A stretch of 64,000 bases of DNA from Pelomonas sp. Root1444 (GTDB lineage Bacteria; Pseudomonadota; Gammaproteobacteria; Burkholderiales; Burkholderiaceae_C): positions 157,017 to 221,016 of the forward strand of contig NZ_LMFP01000011.1 of assembly GCF_001426885.1 (NCBI RefSeq), in the 5' to 3' direction. The notes beneath the pieces are model-generated. The model was not told where the DNA came from, ran no database searches, and worked only from the letters and a program-made list of their open reading frames with translations. This document shows, piece after piece, positions 19,558-27,541 of the stretch. The position numbers were made by a program, and so were the translations under genes. The number at the start of each line of letters is the position of its first letter. Positions within the stretch are counted from its first letter, which is position 1.

Positions 19558-20016
19558 ATGAAACACCTCGCCACCGCCTGCGCCCTCGCCTTGTGCTGCG
19601 CCTTCCCGGCCCACGCCCAGGAAGCCCCTGCCGCCTACGACGCCGCCAAGGCCCAGGCCTGGGGCGCCAACGAGCAGGGGCTGCGGGGTTATGTCTTCGT
19701 GCTGCTGAAGACCGGCCCCAAGCGCATGCCCGACGGCCCGGCCCGCAATGAGATGTTCCAGGGCCATTTCGCCAACATGACGCGCCTGGCCAAGGAAGGC
19801 CTGCTGGTCTATGCCGGCCCGCTGGATGGCAAGGACGGGCTGCGCGGCCTGTTCATCTTCGCGACGTCCGACATGGAGGCCGCGCGCAAGGCGGTGGACA
19901 CCGATCCCGTCATCGTCAACGGCGAGATGGTGGCCGAGTTGCACAAGCACATGGGCTCGGCGGCGCTGCTGGCCGTCAACGAGTGGCATCCGAAGCTGAT
20001 CAAGCCCAAGCCGTGA
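19558..20016 (+). CDS. Secreted YciI-like domain protein
   Basis: The 152-aa product has a signal peptide (residues 1-20, ending FPAHAQ). A YciI-like ferredoxin-fold domain follows: YVFVLLKTGPKRMPDGPARN, then MFQGHFANMTRLAKEGLLVY, then AGPLDGKDGLRGLFIF, and MEAARKAVDTDPVIVNGEMV. The conserved His of GHFANM and the DPVI segment match the family, which is usually cytosolic. The gene has a 133-bp upstream region of its own and is convergent with the cysteine-rich cassette. Function is unknown. Confidence 0.82.
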   Translation: MKHLATACALALCCAFPAHAQEAPAAYDAAKAQAWGANEQGLRGYVFVLLKTGPKRMPDGPARNEMFQGHFANMTRLAKEGLLVYAGPLDGKDGLRGLFIFATSDMEAARKAVDTDPVIVNGEMVAELHKHMGSAALLAVNEWHPKLIKPKP

Positions 20017-20035
20017 GCGGCGTTGCGAACGCGGC

Positions 20036-20362
20036 TCAGGCCTGGCGGAAGAAACGCGTCGCCAGCAGCGCCTGCGCGTCGGCCCGCGCGACCGCCTGCA
20101 CCGGCCGCTCGGCCGAGAACACATAGGCCCGGCCGCTCGCGGCGCCGACCACGCGCACGGGCGAACGCTCGGTGTAGCGCAGCAAGGGCTCGCCGTGCGC
20201 ATGCACGGCAGGCTCAGGCGCGCGGGCCGTCGAAGCGGGTGGCGGCGTCGGGCTCGGCCGTGGCGGTGCCGCGGCGTAGGGCATGGGATGCGGTGTCGGG
20301 CGGCTCAGGCTCGCGGCCTGCGGGCTCGGCGCCGGGGCGCGGGCCTGTCCACAGCAACTCAT
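20036..20362 (-). CDS. Small MSCCG-type protein of the cysteine-rich cassette
   Basis: The 108-aa protein starts MSCCGQARAPAPSPQAASLS behind a strong AAGGAG ribosome site, followed by a Pro/Ala-rich linker. A small beta-rich C-terminal domain reads LLRYTERSPVRVVGAASGRA, then YVFSAERPVQAVARADAQALL. The layout (CCG start, linker, a V.G..SGR.Y.F strand set, then acidic/Ala-Leu helix) recalls small uncharacterised proteins I associate with phage-like loci, but I cannot confirm that. It is third in a minus-strand operon and its first 149 nt overlap the DUF1360-like gene in another frame. Confidence 0.7.
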   Translation of the reverse strand: MSCCGQARAPAPSPQAASLSRPTPHPMPYAAAPPRPSPTPPPASTARAPEPAVHAHGEPLLRYTERSPVRVVGAASGRAYVFSAERPVQAVARADAQALLATRFFRQA

Positions 20363-20681
20363 CGGTTTCTCCTTGAAGGGCTTGCAGGGTGACGGGCGGC
20401 TCGGTGGCGCGGTGGGCCAGGCCGGCCGCGCCCGAGAGCGCCAGCCAGACGGCCCACCACAGGCCGGGCTCCGTCGTGACGAAGCAGGCCAGTGGCGCGG
20501 CCAGCCACAGGCTGGTGCAGTGGATGCAGTCCAGCGCACGGCCCAGCGCACCGGCGCCAAGGCCGGCGCGCAGCCGCGCAGCGAGGTCGAAAGGCCCGTC
20601 CTCGACGACCAGCAGATGCGCCAGCCGCCAGGTGGCGAGCGCGGCCACCAGCAGGCGCCACCAGGCGATCTCGGCGTCCAT
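20214..20681 (-). CDS. DUF1360-like small membrane protein
   Basis: The 155-aa product has about three hydrophobic segments in its first 90 residues. WRLLVAALATWRLAHLLVVE, then DGPFDLAARLRAG, then LDCIHCTSLWLAAPLACFVT carry the R-x-x-x-L-L-x-x-E-D-G-P-F and CxxC-x-S-x-W features of the DUF1360 family, known from Bacillus sporulation-associated YjcA. The tail from about residue 105 is polar and Pro/Glu-rich and is read from the same DNA as the MSCCG gene. It starts 3 nt after the stop of the large cysteine-rich gene. The family's function is unknown. Confidence 0.75.
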   Translation of the reverse strand: MDAEIAWWRLLVAALATWRLAHLLVVEDGPFDLAARLRAGLGAGALGRALDCIHCTSLWLAAPLACFVTTEPGLWWAVWLALSGAAGLAHRATEPPVTLQALQGETDELLWTGPRPGAEPAGREPEPPDTASHALRRGTATAEPDAATRFDGPRA

Positions 20682-20684
20682 CGC

Positions 20685-23009
20685 TCATTGCCCGGGTAGC
20701 CTGGCGCACGTGGTCTCGTCGGCCCCTGGCGGGCAGGGCAGGTCGTTGCAGATCTTGATCGGCCAGCTGTCGTGCGCCCAGTGCACGCCGCTGGAAGTGA
20801 TGGTGCGGTCGTAGACCCACAGGTCGAACTGGTAGACGCAGCATTCCTGGCGGCGCAGCGTGAAGTTGGCCGGCACCGGATAGGGCACCTGGCTGCTGCA
20901 GACGGCGTCCAGCGCGCGCAGGTCGAACATCGCCAGCGTGCCGATGGTGGCGCTGGCCGGCAGGCCGTGCGGCACGCAGGGCGTGCAGTCCGCTCCGGGG
21001 TTGCCGACGCGCTGGGTGCCGTAGAAGCACGCCCCGCCCGGGCCCATCACCGGCAGCTGCAGCGTGCCGCCGCCCTGCTTGGTGAGGGTCAAGACGTAGT
21101 GGTCGAAGTTGTCGTTGGGCCGCGCAAACGGCTGCATCGGGTCGATCAGCTCGTCGTAGGCGATGCCCGAGACCGGCAGCGTCCAGGGCACGCTGCAATC
21201 CGGCGGCGTGGCGAACTGGCTGATGAAGAGGTCGGCGCACTTAGGCACCGCGTCGATGCGGATCATGGCGCAGGGGGTCTTGTTGTCGATCCAGACCCGC
21301 TGCGTGTCGCAGTAGCTGGAGCCGTCGGTCGCCTCGACCAGCAGGCGCAGCGTGAACAGGCCGCTCAGCCCGCAGGTGGAGACCTTGCTCTGCCAGCAGC
21401 TGGCGATGAGCAGCGCATCGGGCACGCTGCGGAAGGGCGGCGGGCCGCACAGCGGCAGCGGCGGCGGCGCCACCATGCAGTCGGCGGCCCAGACGCTGGT
21501 GAGGGTGGAGAAATCGGTGCGCCGGTTGATGAAGCGGTTCTGCACCGGCGTGCTGTAGTCGACCGACCAGAAGTTGACCCAGCCGCCGCTGCTGCAGTCG
21601 GTCTCGAAGCCGGGCTTGTAGTCCAGCGTGTAGCGCTTCACGGTGCGCTGCTCGCAGCCGCCGACGAAGGCCCCGCCCTGCACCGACAGGCAGCCGCCGA
21701 AGGACACCTCGCTCGTCGACGCCGGCCGCGCGCACAGCGCGGGAACGGTCTCGATGAAGCGCGCGCCGGGGTCGACCCAGCTGGTGTCCATGGCCGAGTA
21801 GCCGTCGACGCCGAGGATGCGCACGTCCTTCTTGGACAGCTCGAAGGTGTGCGTGGCGACGCAGACGGCGCCGGTCACCGAGCTCACCGTCAGGCGCAGG
21901 AAGTACAGCCCCGGGTTGAGCAGCGAGGTGTCGAACAGCGCCAGCAGGCCGCCGAACACGGGTGAATTGCCCTGCACGCCGGCGCCGGGCGGGATGGGCG
22001 GGTAGCGGAAGTCGCTGGCATGCCAGGTGATGCCGTTGAGCGACCACTCCAGCACATAGTGGCTGAAGCCGGCGCCCGCGGCCGTGCCCGTGACCGGCAC
22101 GACGAGGGCGCCGAGCGCCGCCTGGATCTCTTCATCGGTGCAGGCGTTCGGGCCGGTCAGCGCGCAGGTCAGCGGCCGGAAGCATTGGCGCAGGCAGCGC
22201 CGGTACCAGGCCAGGCAGCGCGCGATGTCCAGCGAGTTCTTGGCACCGGCCAGGCAGCAGCCCAGCCGCATCGCGCACAGGCACCAGCAGCGGCAGAACC
22301 AGAACCACGGCAGGCGGCTGTGCGCAGCGAAGGCCTTCTCGCCCAGCAGGGCCTGGGCGGTCTCGGGCGTGAGCAGGCGCTCGAACACCTCGGCCGCGCC
22401 GGCCTCGCCGTCGAAGCAGTCGATCTGGCCGTTCAACACCTCGTCGGGGATGCCGCTGGGGAAGTCGACCGTGGCGAGCTGGTCAGTCAAATAGGGCCGG
22501 TAGGCCGCCGCGGCGAGATGGACCAGGGTGTTGAAGTCCTTCACCTCATCGGCGCGCGGCGGCGTGGCCACCGGCTGGCCGATCACCTCGCGCACGCAGC
22601 GCCAGTAGCGGTACAGCAGGTAGTTGAAGGCCCTGAAGTTGCGCGGCCGCCGGCACACCAGCCAGCCGAAGATCAGGCAGCAGCGCAGGTGCAGCAGGCA
22701 CCAGCGCCAGTTCTCGCGCGGTCCCAGCAGCTGCAGCGCCTGTTCGGGCAGCAGGCGGACGGCCACGTCCTCCTTCATGAAGCCTTCGAACAGCCGGTCG
22801 GCGAAGGCGAACTCCTGCTCGCAGTCCGGCAGCACCTTGAGCAGCTCGGCCTTGAGCCGCTCCGGGTCCTTGGCCTGCTTGAGGTCGTCTTCGAGCTGGC
22901 TCTGGTGCGCGGCCAGCAGCGCGTTCAGCGCGAGCTTGAAGGACTCGTCGCCAATGTCGTCGGGGCTGAGGGGACCGTCGAGGTCCGTGTCGGTGGGGGT
23001 GTCGGCCAT
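20685..23009 (-). CDS. Large cysteine-rich protein of unknown function (774 aa, about 40 Cys)
   Basis: ATG 23009 is chosen because GGGAG lies 6 nt upstream; an in-frame ATG at 23048 lacks one. Residues 1-65 are acidic. Residues of about 80-300 form a helical region packed with aromatic, Arg and Cys residues, for example WRWCLLHLRCCLIFGWLVCR and WFWFCRCWCLCAMRLGCCLA. The rest looks like several Ig-like beta modules, each starting with a strand such as HYVLEWSLNGITW or RYTLDYKPGF and ending like LYFLRLTVSSVTG or FTLRLLVEATDGS. There is no signal peptide. I recognise no family. It is first of a three-gene operon with the DUF1360-like and MSCCG genes. Cysteine density suggests disulfide cross-linking or metal binding, perhaps in a structural particle, but that is speculation. 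Confidence 0.82.
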   Translation of the reverse strand: MADTPTDTDLDGPLSPDDIGDESFKLALNALLAAHQSQLEDDLKQAKDPERLKAELLKVLPDCEQEFAFADRLFEGFMKEDVAVRLLPEQALQLLGPRENWRWCLLHLRCCLIFGWLVCRRPRNFRAFNYLLYRYWRCVREVIGQPVATPPRADEVKDFNTLVHLAAAAYRPYLTDQLATVDFPSGIPDEVLNGQIDCFDGEAGAAEVFERLLTPETAQALLGEKAFAAHSRLPWFWFCRCWCLCAMRLGCCLAGAKNSLDIARCLAWYRRCLRQCFRPLTCALTGPNACTDEEIQAALGALVVPVTGTAAGAGFSHYVLEWSLNGITWHASDFRYPPIPPGAGVQGNSPVFGGLLALFDTSLLNPGLYFLRLTVSSVTGAVCVATHTFELSKKDVRILGVDGYSAMDTSWVDPGARFIETVPALCARPASTSEVSFGGCLSVQGGAFVGGCEQRTVKRYTLDYKPGFETDCSSGGWVNFWSVDYSTPVQNRFINRRTDFSTLTSVWAADCMVAPPPLPLCGPPPFRSVPDALLIASCWQSKVSTCGLSGLFTLRLLVEATDGSSYCDTQRVWIDNKTPCAMIRIDAVPKCADLFISQFATPPDCSVPWTLPVSGIAYDELIDPMQPFARPNDNFDHYVLTLTKQGGGTLQLPVMGPGGACFYGTQRVGNPGADCTPCVPHGLPASATIGTLAMFDLRALDAVCSSQVPYPVPANFTLRRQECCVYQFDLWVYDRTITSSGVHWAHDSWPIKICNDLPCPPGADETTCARLPGQ

Positions 23010-23199
23010 GTCTGTCTCCCGTTTCAGGACGAGCACGGCCCGGTGCATCGCGCACCTGGTTGCGAGGGTGTCGTCCGTCGCAACCGGTGGCTGCGTGGAA
23101 CAAACTTAGGCGTCCCTGGGTGGCGCCATCAAATGTCAACTAGGGAGAGTCGGCCGCCAGGCGTCCTCAAGGCGGGGGAAGTGCTTGCGGCCGCGGCGC
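23010..23199. other. Leader region of the cysteine-rich cassette
   Basis: The 190-bp stretch lies between pfp (same strand, upstream) and the cysteine-rich gene. It contains an 8-bp inverted repeat (23058-23085) and a TTGACA hexamer on the minus strand (23139-23134). No convincing -10 box lies at the proper distance, so the promoter type is unclear. No small gene is visible. Confidence 0.4.
23058..23085. promoter_or_regulatory. Inverted repeat GGTTGCGA-N12-TCGCAACC
   Basis: Perfect 8-bp arms lie 49-76 nt upstream of the cysteine-rich gene's start codon. It could be an operator or a leader hairpin. No regulator is encoded next to it. Confidence 0.4.
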
Positions 23200-24426
23200 T
23201 CAGCCGCGCTTGAGCACCTTGGGCACCGGGTTGGGCCGCAGGCGGAACGCATCCGGCATGCCGGAGCCCAGCAGCGGGCGCAGGTAGAGGCGGAAGGCGT
23301 CGGTCACGTCGGTGCCGGCCTCGTTGATGAAGTGGTCCTCCATCGTGCGGGTCTTGCCGGCCACGGCGGTCAGCGGCAACAGCTCATAGTCGACCGAGTA
23401 GTAGCCGACGCGCTGGATCGCGACGGAGCCATCGCGGTCGCCGTGGAAGGCGTATTGCACGGCCTTCTCCCCGACCTCCCTCGCCTCGCGCTGATCCACG
23501 TCGGACACGCAGCCGAGGAAGCTGCGCTGCAGGTAGCCGAAGGTGTCGCCACGCACGCGCTTGATGCCAAGCTTCGCCTTGATCTCCTCGCACAGCAGGT
23601 CCGCCAGCGCGCCGGTGCCGCTGAGCTGCACGTTGCCATGCGCGTCGCGCTCCAAATCCGAGTTCTGGCCGGCGAGCTTGGACAGCATCGGCGCGCCGGA
23701 GGCGTCGTGGATGCCCTCGCTGACGGCGATGACGCAGCGGCCGTAGCGCTCGTGCGCGGCCTTCACGTCGCGCAGGAAGCTGTCGGTGTCGAAGTGACGC
23801 TCGGGCAGGTAGATGAGGTGCGGGCCGTCGTCGTCGAACTTCTTGCCCAAGGCGGCGGCAGCGGTCAGGAAGCCGGCATGGCGGCCCATGACGACACCGA
23901 CGTAGACGCCCGGCAGCGCGGCGTTGTCGAGGTTGGCGCCGGCAAAGGCCTGGGCCACGAAGCGCGCGGCGGACGCGTAGCCCGGCGTGTGGTCGTTGCC
24001 GACCAGGTCGTTGTCGATGGTCTTGGGGATGTGGATGGTGCGCAGCGGATAGCCCGCCGCCTGCGCTTCCTCCGACACGATGCGCACGGTGTCCGACGAA
24101 TCGTTGCCGCCGATGTAGAAGAAGTGCGTGATGCCATGCGCCTTCAGCACGGTGAAGATCTCGTGGCAGTAGGCGGCGTCGGGCTTGTCGCGCGTGGAGC
24201 CCAGCGCCGAGGCCGGCGTGTTGGCCACCAGCTCCAGGTTGTGGCTGGTCTCCTGCGTGAGGTCGACAAAGTCCTCGTTGACGATGCCGCGCACGCCGTG
24301 CCGTGCACCGTAGACCTTGCCGACACCGGCCTGCCGCCGCGCTTCGAGCACGACGCCGACGAGGCTCTGGTTGATCACGGCGGTGGGGCCGCCCCCTTGG
24401 GCGACGAGGATCTTGGCGAGGCTCAT
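23200..24426 (-). CDS. pfp: 6-phosphofructokinase, pyrophosphate-dependent type
   Basis: The 408-aa enzyme phosphorylates fructose 6-phosphate in glycolysis. The sequence argues for PPi rather than ATP as donor. The phosphate loop reads GGNDSSDT with Asp where ATP enzymes have Gly, and the catalytic segment reads PKTIDND with Lys where ATP enzymes have Gly. The N terminus LAKILVAQGGGPTAVINQSL and GVVMGRHAGFLTAAA also fit. PPi-PFK often replaces ATP-PFK in betaproteobacteria and is reversible. It is transcribed toward the cysteine-rich cassette, with 190 bp between. Confidence 0.93.
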   Translation of the reverse strand: MSLAKILVAQGGGPTAVINQSLVGVVLEARRQAGVGKVYGARHGVRGIVNEDFVDLTQETSHNLELVANTPASALGSTRDKPDAAYCHEIFTVLKAHGITHFFYIGGNDSSDTVRIVSEEAQAAGYPLRTIHIPKTIDNDLVGNDHTPGYASAARFVAQAFAGANLDNAALPGVYVGVVMGRHAGFLTAAAALGKKFDDDGPHLIYLPERHFDTDSFLRDVKAAHERYGRCVIAVSEGIHDASGAPMLSKLAGQNSDLERDAHGNVQLSGTGALADLLCEEIKAKLGIKRVRGDTFGYLQRSFLGCVSDVDQREAREVGEKAVQYAFHGDRDGSVAIQRVGYYSVDYELLPLTAVAGKTRTMEDHFINEAGTDVTDAFRLYLRPLLGSGMPDAFRLRPNPVPKVLKRG

Positions 24427-24483
24427 GGACGCTCCTGGCTGTGGCGCGGGCGCAGTTTAGGCGCCCCGCCCCACCACCGCGGC

Positions 24484-25047
24484 TCAGCGTGGCGCGTAAG
24501 GCAGCGACGAGTGGTGCACGACGATGCGCAGCTTGCCGGCGTCGTCCTTCACATAACTCCAGGTCTTGTCGACAGTGGTCACCTTGCCGTCCTTGCCGGT
24601 GAAGCTGACGTGGCCCTGGCTGCTGGCCGAGTCGCCGGCGATGAACAGCGCGCTGTTCGCCACCTCGCAGCGCGTCCAGCCCTTGAGCGCGAAGCCTTCA
24701 TCCTTGGGGAACGCCGGGTCGCCGCCGACGAAGTAGGACAGCGCGCCCGCCCGGGTGGTACGGAAGGTCTGCGGCGCGATCGTCAGCGTGGGCTTGAAGA
24801 GCACGGGGCCCATCTGGTAGCCGTAGGCGGCGTCGATGACCTTCTCGGCCAGCGCCTTGGCGGCCGGCTGGCCGCCCTGGGCGTTGGCGGCACCGATGTC
24901 CAGCAGGGCCTGGCACCAGCCCTTCTGGGCGGCCAGCACGTCGGCCTCGGAGATGGCGCGGTTGGCCACGGCCACGTCGGCCTGGGCAGGCAGGGCGGCG
25001 GCCAGCAGCGCGGCGGGCAGGCAGATCAGGGCCAGCGATTTCTTCAT
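24484..25047 (-). CDS. Secreted protein of unknown function, possibly SnoaL/NTF2-like
   Basis: The 187-aa product has a clean signal peptide (1-23, ending LPAQA) and two cysteines in the mature part. ISEADVLAAQKGWCQALLDI begins a helical N-terminal half. The second half is strand-rich (GHVSFTGKDGKVTTVDKTWS, then YVKDDAGKLRIVVHHSSLPY), an arrangement seen in SnoaL/NTF2-like domains. That assignment is tentative. It lies 57 nt upstream of pfp on the same strand and is divergent from the kinase/regulator pair, which might control it. Confidence 0.75.
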   Translation of the reverse strand: MKKSLALICLPAALLAAALPAQADVAVANRAISEADVLAAQKGWCQALLDIGAANAQGGQPAAKALAEKVIDAAYGYQMGPVLFKPTLTIAPQTFRTTRAGALSYFVGGDPAFPKDEGFALKGWTRCEVANSALFIAGDSASSQGHVSFTGKDGKVTTVDKTWSYVKDDAGKLRIVVHHSSLPYAPR

Positions 25048-25226
25048 TCAATGCTCCTTGGTTGGGGCGGCACGACCGGTGCCGCCGTGCCGCCATTGAG
25101 CCCGCCGGCACTGAACCGGTCGTGACGCCCGCATGAGCCGCGCCTGACGGTTTCATGAACGCGCCGGCATGCGTCGTTCATCTGCCGTTCATGTGCGGCC
25201 GCCGGGCCCGCCACGACAATCCGCCC
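25048..25226. promoter_or_regulatory. Divergent control region with a GTTCAT direct repeat
   Basis: GTTCAT occurs at 25176-25181 and 25187-25192, an 11-bp period typical of OmpR/PhoB-family binding sites. Another related TTTCAT lies at 25151-25156. The region separates the secreted protein gene from the two-component system, so autoregulation and control of the secreted protein are plausible. Confidence 0.45.
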
Positions 25227-26825
25227 ATGTTCGGTCGACGCCTCACCTGGGCCCTCGTGGCCCTGGCCGCCGCCGCGGTGGCGGAATGCGCGCTGGCGCT
25301 CTGGTCGCTGCGCGTGGCCGAGCGCCAGGTGTTGCGCGGGCGTGTGGCCGCCGACATCCAGCTCGGCTTCGCGCAGCTGGCGGCGGACAAGCAGCGGCTG
25401 CGCCTGTGGGCCGCGCAGCGCCAGTTCGACGCGGGTGCCGAGCCGCGCGAACTGCTGGCCCTGGCCGGTTCCATGCGCGGCACGCTGGACCGGTTGGACG
25501 CTCTCGCCGCGCAGGCCGTGGCCGTGGATGACCGCCCACCGGCGCGCGCGCGCCAACTGCAGCGCCGCGATGCGCTGGCGGTGCTGCGCAGCAGCGTGGA
25601 CACGCTGGTGCCCCAGCTGGGCGGGATGCCGGCCGCCCCCGGCGCGGCCAACCCGGCGGCAGCGTGGGCCGCCGCGAGCGAGCGCTTTGCCGTGGCCCAC
25701 GGCCGCGACCTGCGCCAGCTGCTGGCCGAGAGCATCGCCCGCGAGGACGAGGCCGTGCGCGAGAAGCGCGTCGACACCGACCGGGCGATGGCCCGCATGC
25801 GCACGCTGTGGCTGGCCGGTGCCGCGACGCTGGGCGCGTTGGCGTTGGCGCTGGCGCTGTATTTCGCGCGGGCGCTGCGCCGGCCGCTGGCGGCGCTGGG
25901 CGAAGCGGCCGTGGCGTTGCAGCGTGGCGAGCTGGGGCACCGCATCCAGCTGCAGGGTAGCGACGAGTTCGCGCTGCTGGCCGGTAGCGTCAATGCGATG
26001 GCCGAGGAGCTGTCGCGCCACCGCGAACGCGACGCGCAACGCCGCCACGTGCTGGAGCAGCAGGTGGCCGAGCGCACCCGCGAACTCAGCCAGGCGCTGC
26101 AGGCCTCGCAGGCGGCCGAGGAGCGCCGCCGCCGGCTGTTCGCCGACATCAGCCACGAGCTGCGCACGCCCACCACGGTGATCCGCGGCGAGGCGGAGGT
26201 GACGCTGCGCGGGCGCGACAAGCCGGTGGACGAGTACCAGGGCACGCTGCGTCGCATCGCGGACACGGCCGGGCAGCTGGGCAAGGTCATCGACGACCTG
26301 CTGACCGTCGCGCGCCACGACATCGACGCCATGGACATCCGCCGCGTGCCGCTGGACCTGGCCCAGCCGCTCGCGCAGGCCGTCGAGCAGGCGCAGGCGC
26401 TGGCCGCCGCACACGGCGTGCGGCTGGCTCCGGCCGAGCTGCCGCCGCGGGCGTTGCCACTGCAGGGCGACGCGCAGCGGCTGCGCCAGTTGCTCGTCGT
26501 GCTGCTGGACAACGCGGTGCGCTACTCGCACCCGGGCGGCACGGTGCGGGTGGCGGTGGAGGTGCCCGGCGGCGCGCCTGCCCGCGCCGAGGTGCGCATC
26601 GAGGACGAGGGCATCGGGCTGGCGCCGGACGACCTCGCCCATGCCTTCGAACAGCGCTGGCGCAGCGAGCGCGCGCGCCGCCATCGACCCGACGGCAGCG
26701 GGCTGGGCCTGGCGATCGCATTGGCACTGGCCCGCGGGCACGACGGCGACATCCGCCTGGCCCCTCGCGACGGCGGCGGCACCGTCGCCACCGTCGTGCT
26801 GCCGCTGACACAGGAATCCTCATGA
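25227..26825 (+). CDS. Sensor histidine kinase (HAMP, HisKA, HATPase)
   Basis: The 532-aa kinase (start ATG 25227, MFGRRLTWALV) has two TM helices (about 5-27 and 195-217) around a roughly 165-aa helical periplasmic sensor rich in Ala and Arg. HAMP follows (about 218-270; RALRRPLAALGEAAVALQRG), then a coiled coil. The HisKA box is FADISHELRTPTTVIRGEAE near residue 310. ATPase motifs are LLVVLLDNAVRYSHPGG, EDEGIGLAPDD and GSGLGLAIALALARGHDG. An upstream in-frame ATG at 25155 would only add a polar leader. It overlaps its response regulator by 4 nt (ATGA). Confidence 0.92.
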   Translation: MFGRRLTWALVALAAAAVAECALALWSLRVAERQVLRGRVAADIQLGFAQLAADKQRLRLWAAQRQFDAGAEPRELLALAGSMRGTLDRLDALAAQAVAVDDRPPARARQLQRRDALAVLRSSVDTLVPQLGGMPAAPGAANPAAAWAAASERFAVAHGRDLRQLLAESIAREDEAVREKRVDTDRAMARMRTLWLAGAATLGALALALALYFARALRRPLAALGEAAVALQRGELGHRIQLQGSDEFALLAGSVNAMAEELSRHRERDAQRRHVLEQQVAERTRELSQALQASQAAEERRRRLFADISHELRTPTTVIRGEAEVTLRGRDKPVDEYQGTLRRIADTAGQLGKVIDDLLTVARHDIDAMDIRRVPLDLAQPLAQAVEQAQALAAAHGVRLAPAELPPRALPLQGDAQRLRQLLVVLLDNAVRYSHPGGTVRVAVEVPGGAPARAEVRIEDEGIGLAPDDLAHAFEQRWRSERARRHRPDGSGLGLAIALALARGHDGDIRLAPRDGGGTVATVVLPLTQESS

Positions 26826-27535
26826 AGTTGATCGTGGCCGAGGACGACATGCGCATCGCCGCCTTCCTGGAGCGCGGCCTGCGCGCCGAGGGCTATCACG
26901 TGCAAGTCGCCGGCACCGGGCCCGAGGCCCTGGCCGCCGCGCAGGACGCCTGGGCGGCCGGCGAGGCCGGCGGTGAGGACACGCTGCTGCTGCTGGACCT
27001 GATGCTGCCCGGCCTCAATGGCCTGGAGGTCTGCCAGACGCTGCGCGCCGCGGGCGTGGCGCTGCCCATCCTGATGCTGACCGCGCTGGGCGCATTGGAG
27101 GACCGCGTGACGGGGCTGCGCACCGGCGCCGACGACTATCTCGTCAAGCCCTTCGAGTTCGAGGAGCTGCTGGCCCGCATCGAGGCGCTGGCCCGGCGCG
27201 GCCGCGGGCTCAAGCCGGCGCGCTCGCCGCAGCTGGTGCTGGACGACCTGGTGTTCGACCGCACCCAGATGCGCGCCAGCCGCGGCGGGCAGCTGCTGTC
27301 GCTGACCGCGCGCGAGCTGGCACTGCTGGAACTGTTGATGAGCGCGCCGGGGCGGCTGTTCAGCCGCGAGCGCATCCTCGCCACCGTCTGGGGCACGCAT
27401 GAAGACCCGCTGACGAATGTCGTGGACGTCTTCATCCGCCGGCTGCGCGCCAAGATCGACGAGGGCCATCCGCGGCCGCTGATCCACACCGTGCGTGGCA
27501 TGGGCTACCGGCTCGAGGCAGCGCCGCCGCCCTGA
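26822..27535 (+). CDS. OmpR/PhoB-family response regulator
   Basis: The 237-aa regulator pairs with the overlapping kinase. The receiver has the acidic pair EDD, the phospho-acceptor Asp in LLLLDLMLPGLNGLEV, the Thr/Ala switch in LMLTALGALED and the Lys of DDYLVKPFEF. The C-terminal winged helix reads LTARELALLELLMSAPGRLF and TNVVDVFIRRLRAKIDE, then LIHTVRGMGYRL. The receiver has a short insertion (WAAGEAGGED) before the phosphorylation strand. Targets are unknown; the divergent secreted-protein gene is the closest candidate. Confidence 0.94.
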   Translation: MKLIVAEDDMRIAAFLERGLRAEGYHVQVAGTGPEALAAAQDAWAAGEAGGEDTLLLLDLMLPGLNGLEVCQTLRAAGVALPILMLTALGALEDRVTGLRTGADDYLVKPFEFEELLARIEALARRGRGLKPARSPQLVLDDLVFDRTQMRASRGGQLLSLTARELALLELLMSAPGRLFSRERILATVWGTHEDPLTNVVDVFIRRLRAKIDEGHPRPLIHTVRGMGYRLEAAPPP

Positions 27536-27541
27536 AGCCGC

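Noticed and set aside
20036-23009. The cysteine-rich cassette as a prophage remnant
   Set aside because: No integrase, terminase, capsid, tail or att-like repeats are nearby, and the GC content resembles the neighbours. The MSCCG similarity alone is too weak.
23134-23139. TTGACA hexamer on the minus strand as a complete sigma-70 promoter for the cysteine-rich gene
   Set aside because: No acceptable -10 box lies 15-19 nt downstream; the closest TAAG-like stretch is about 25 nt away.
23185-25125. 646-codon plus-strand frame opposite pfp
   Set aside because: The minus strand carries an unmistakable phosphofructokinase with intact active-site motifs, and the plus frame is low-complexity.
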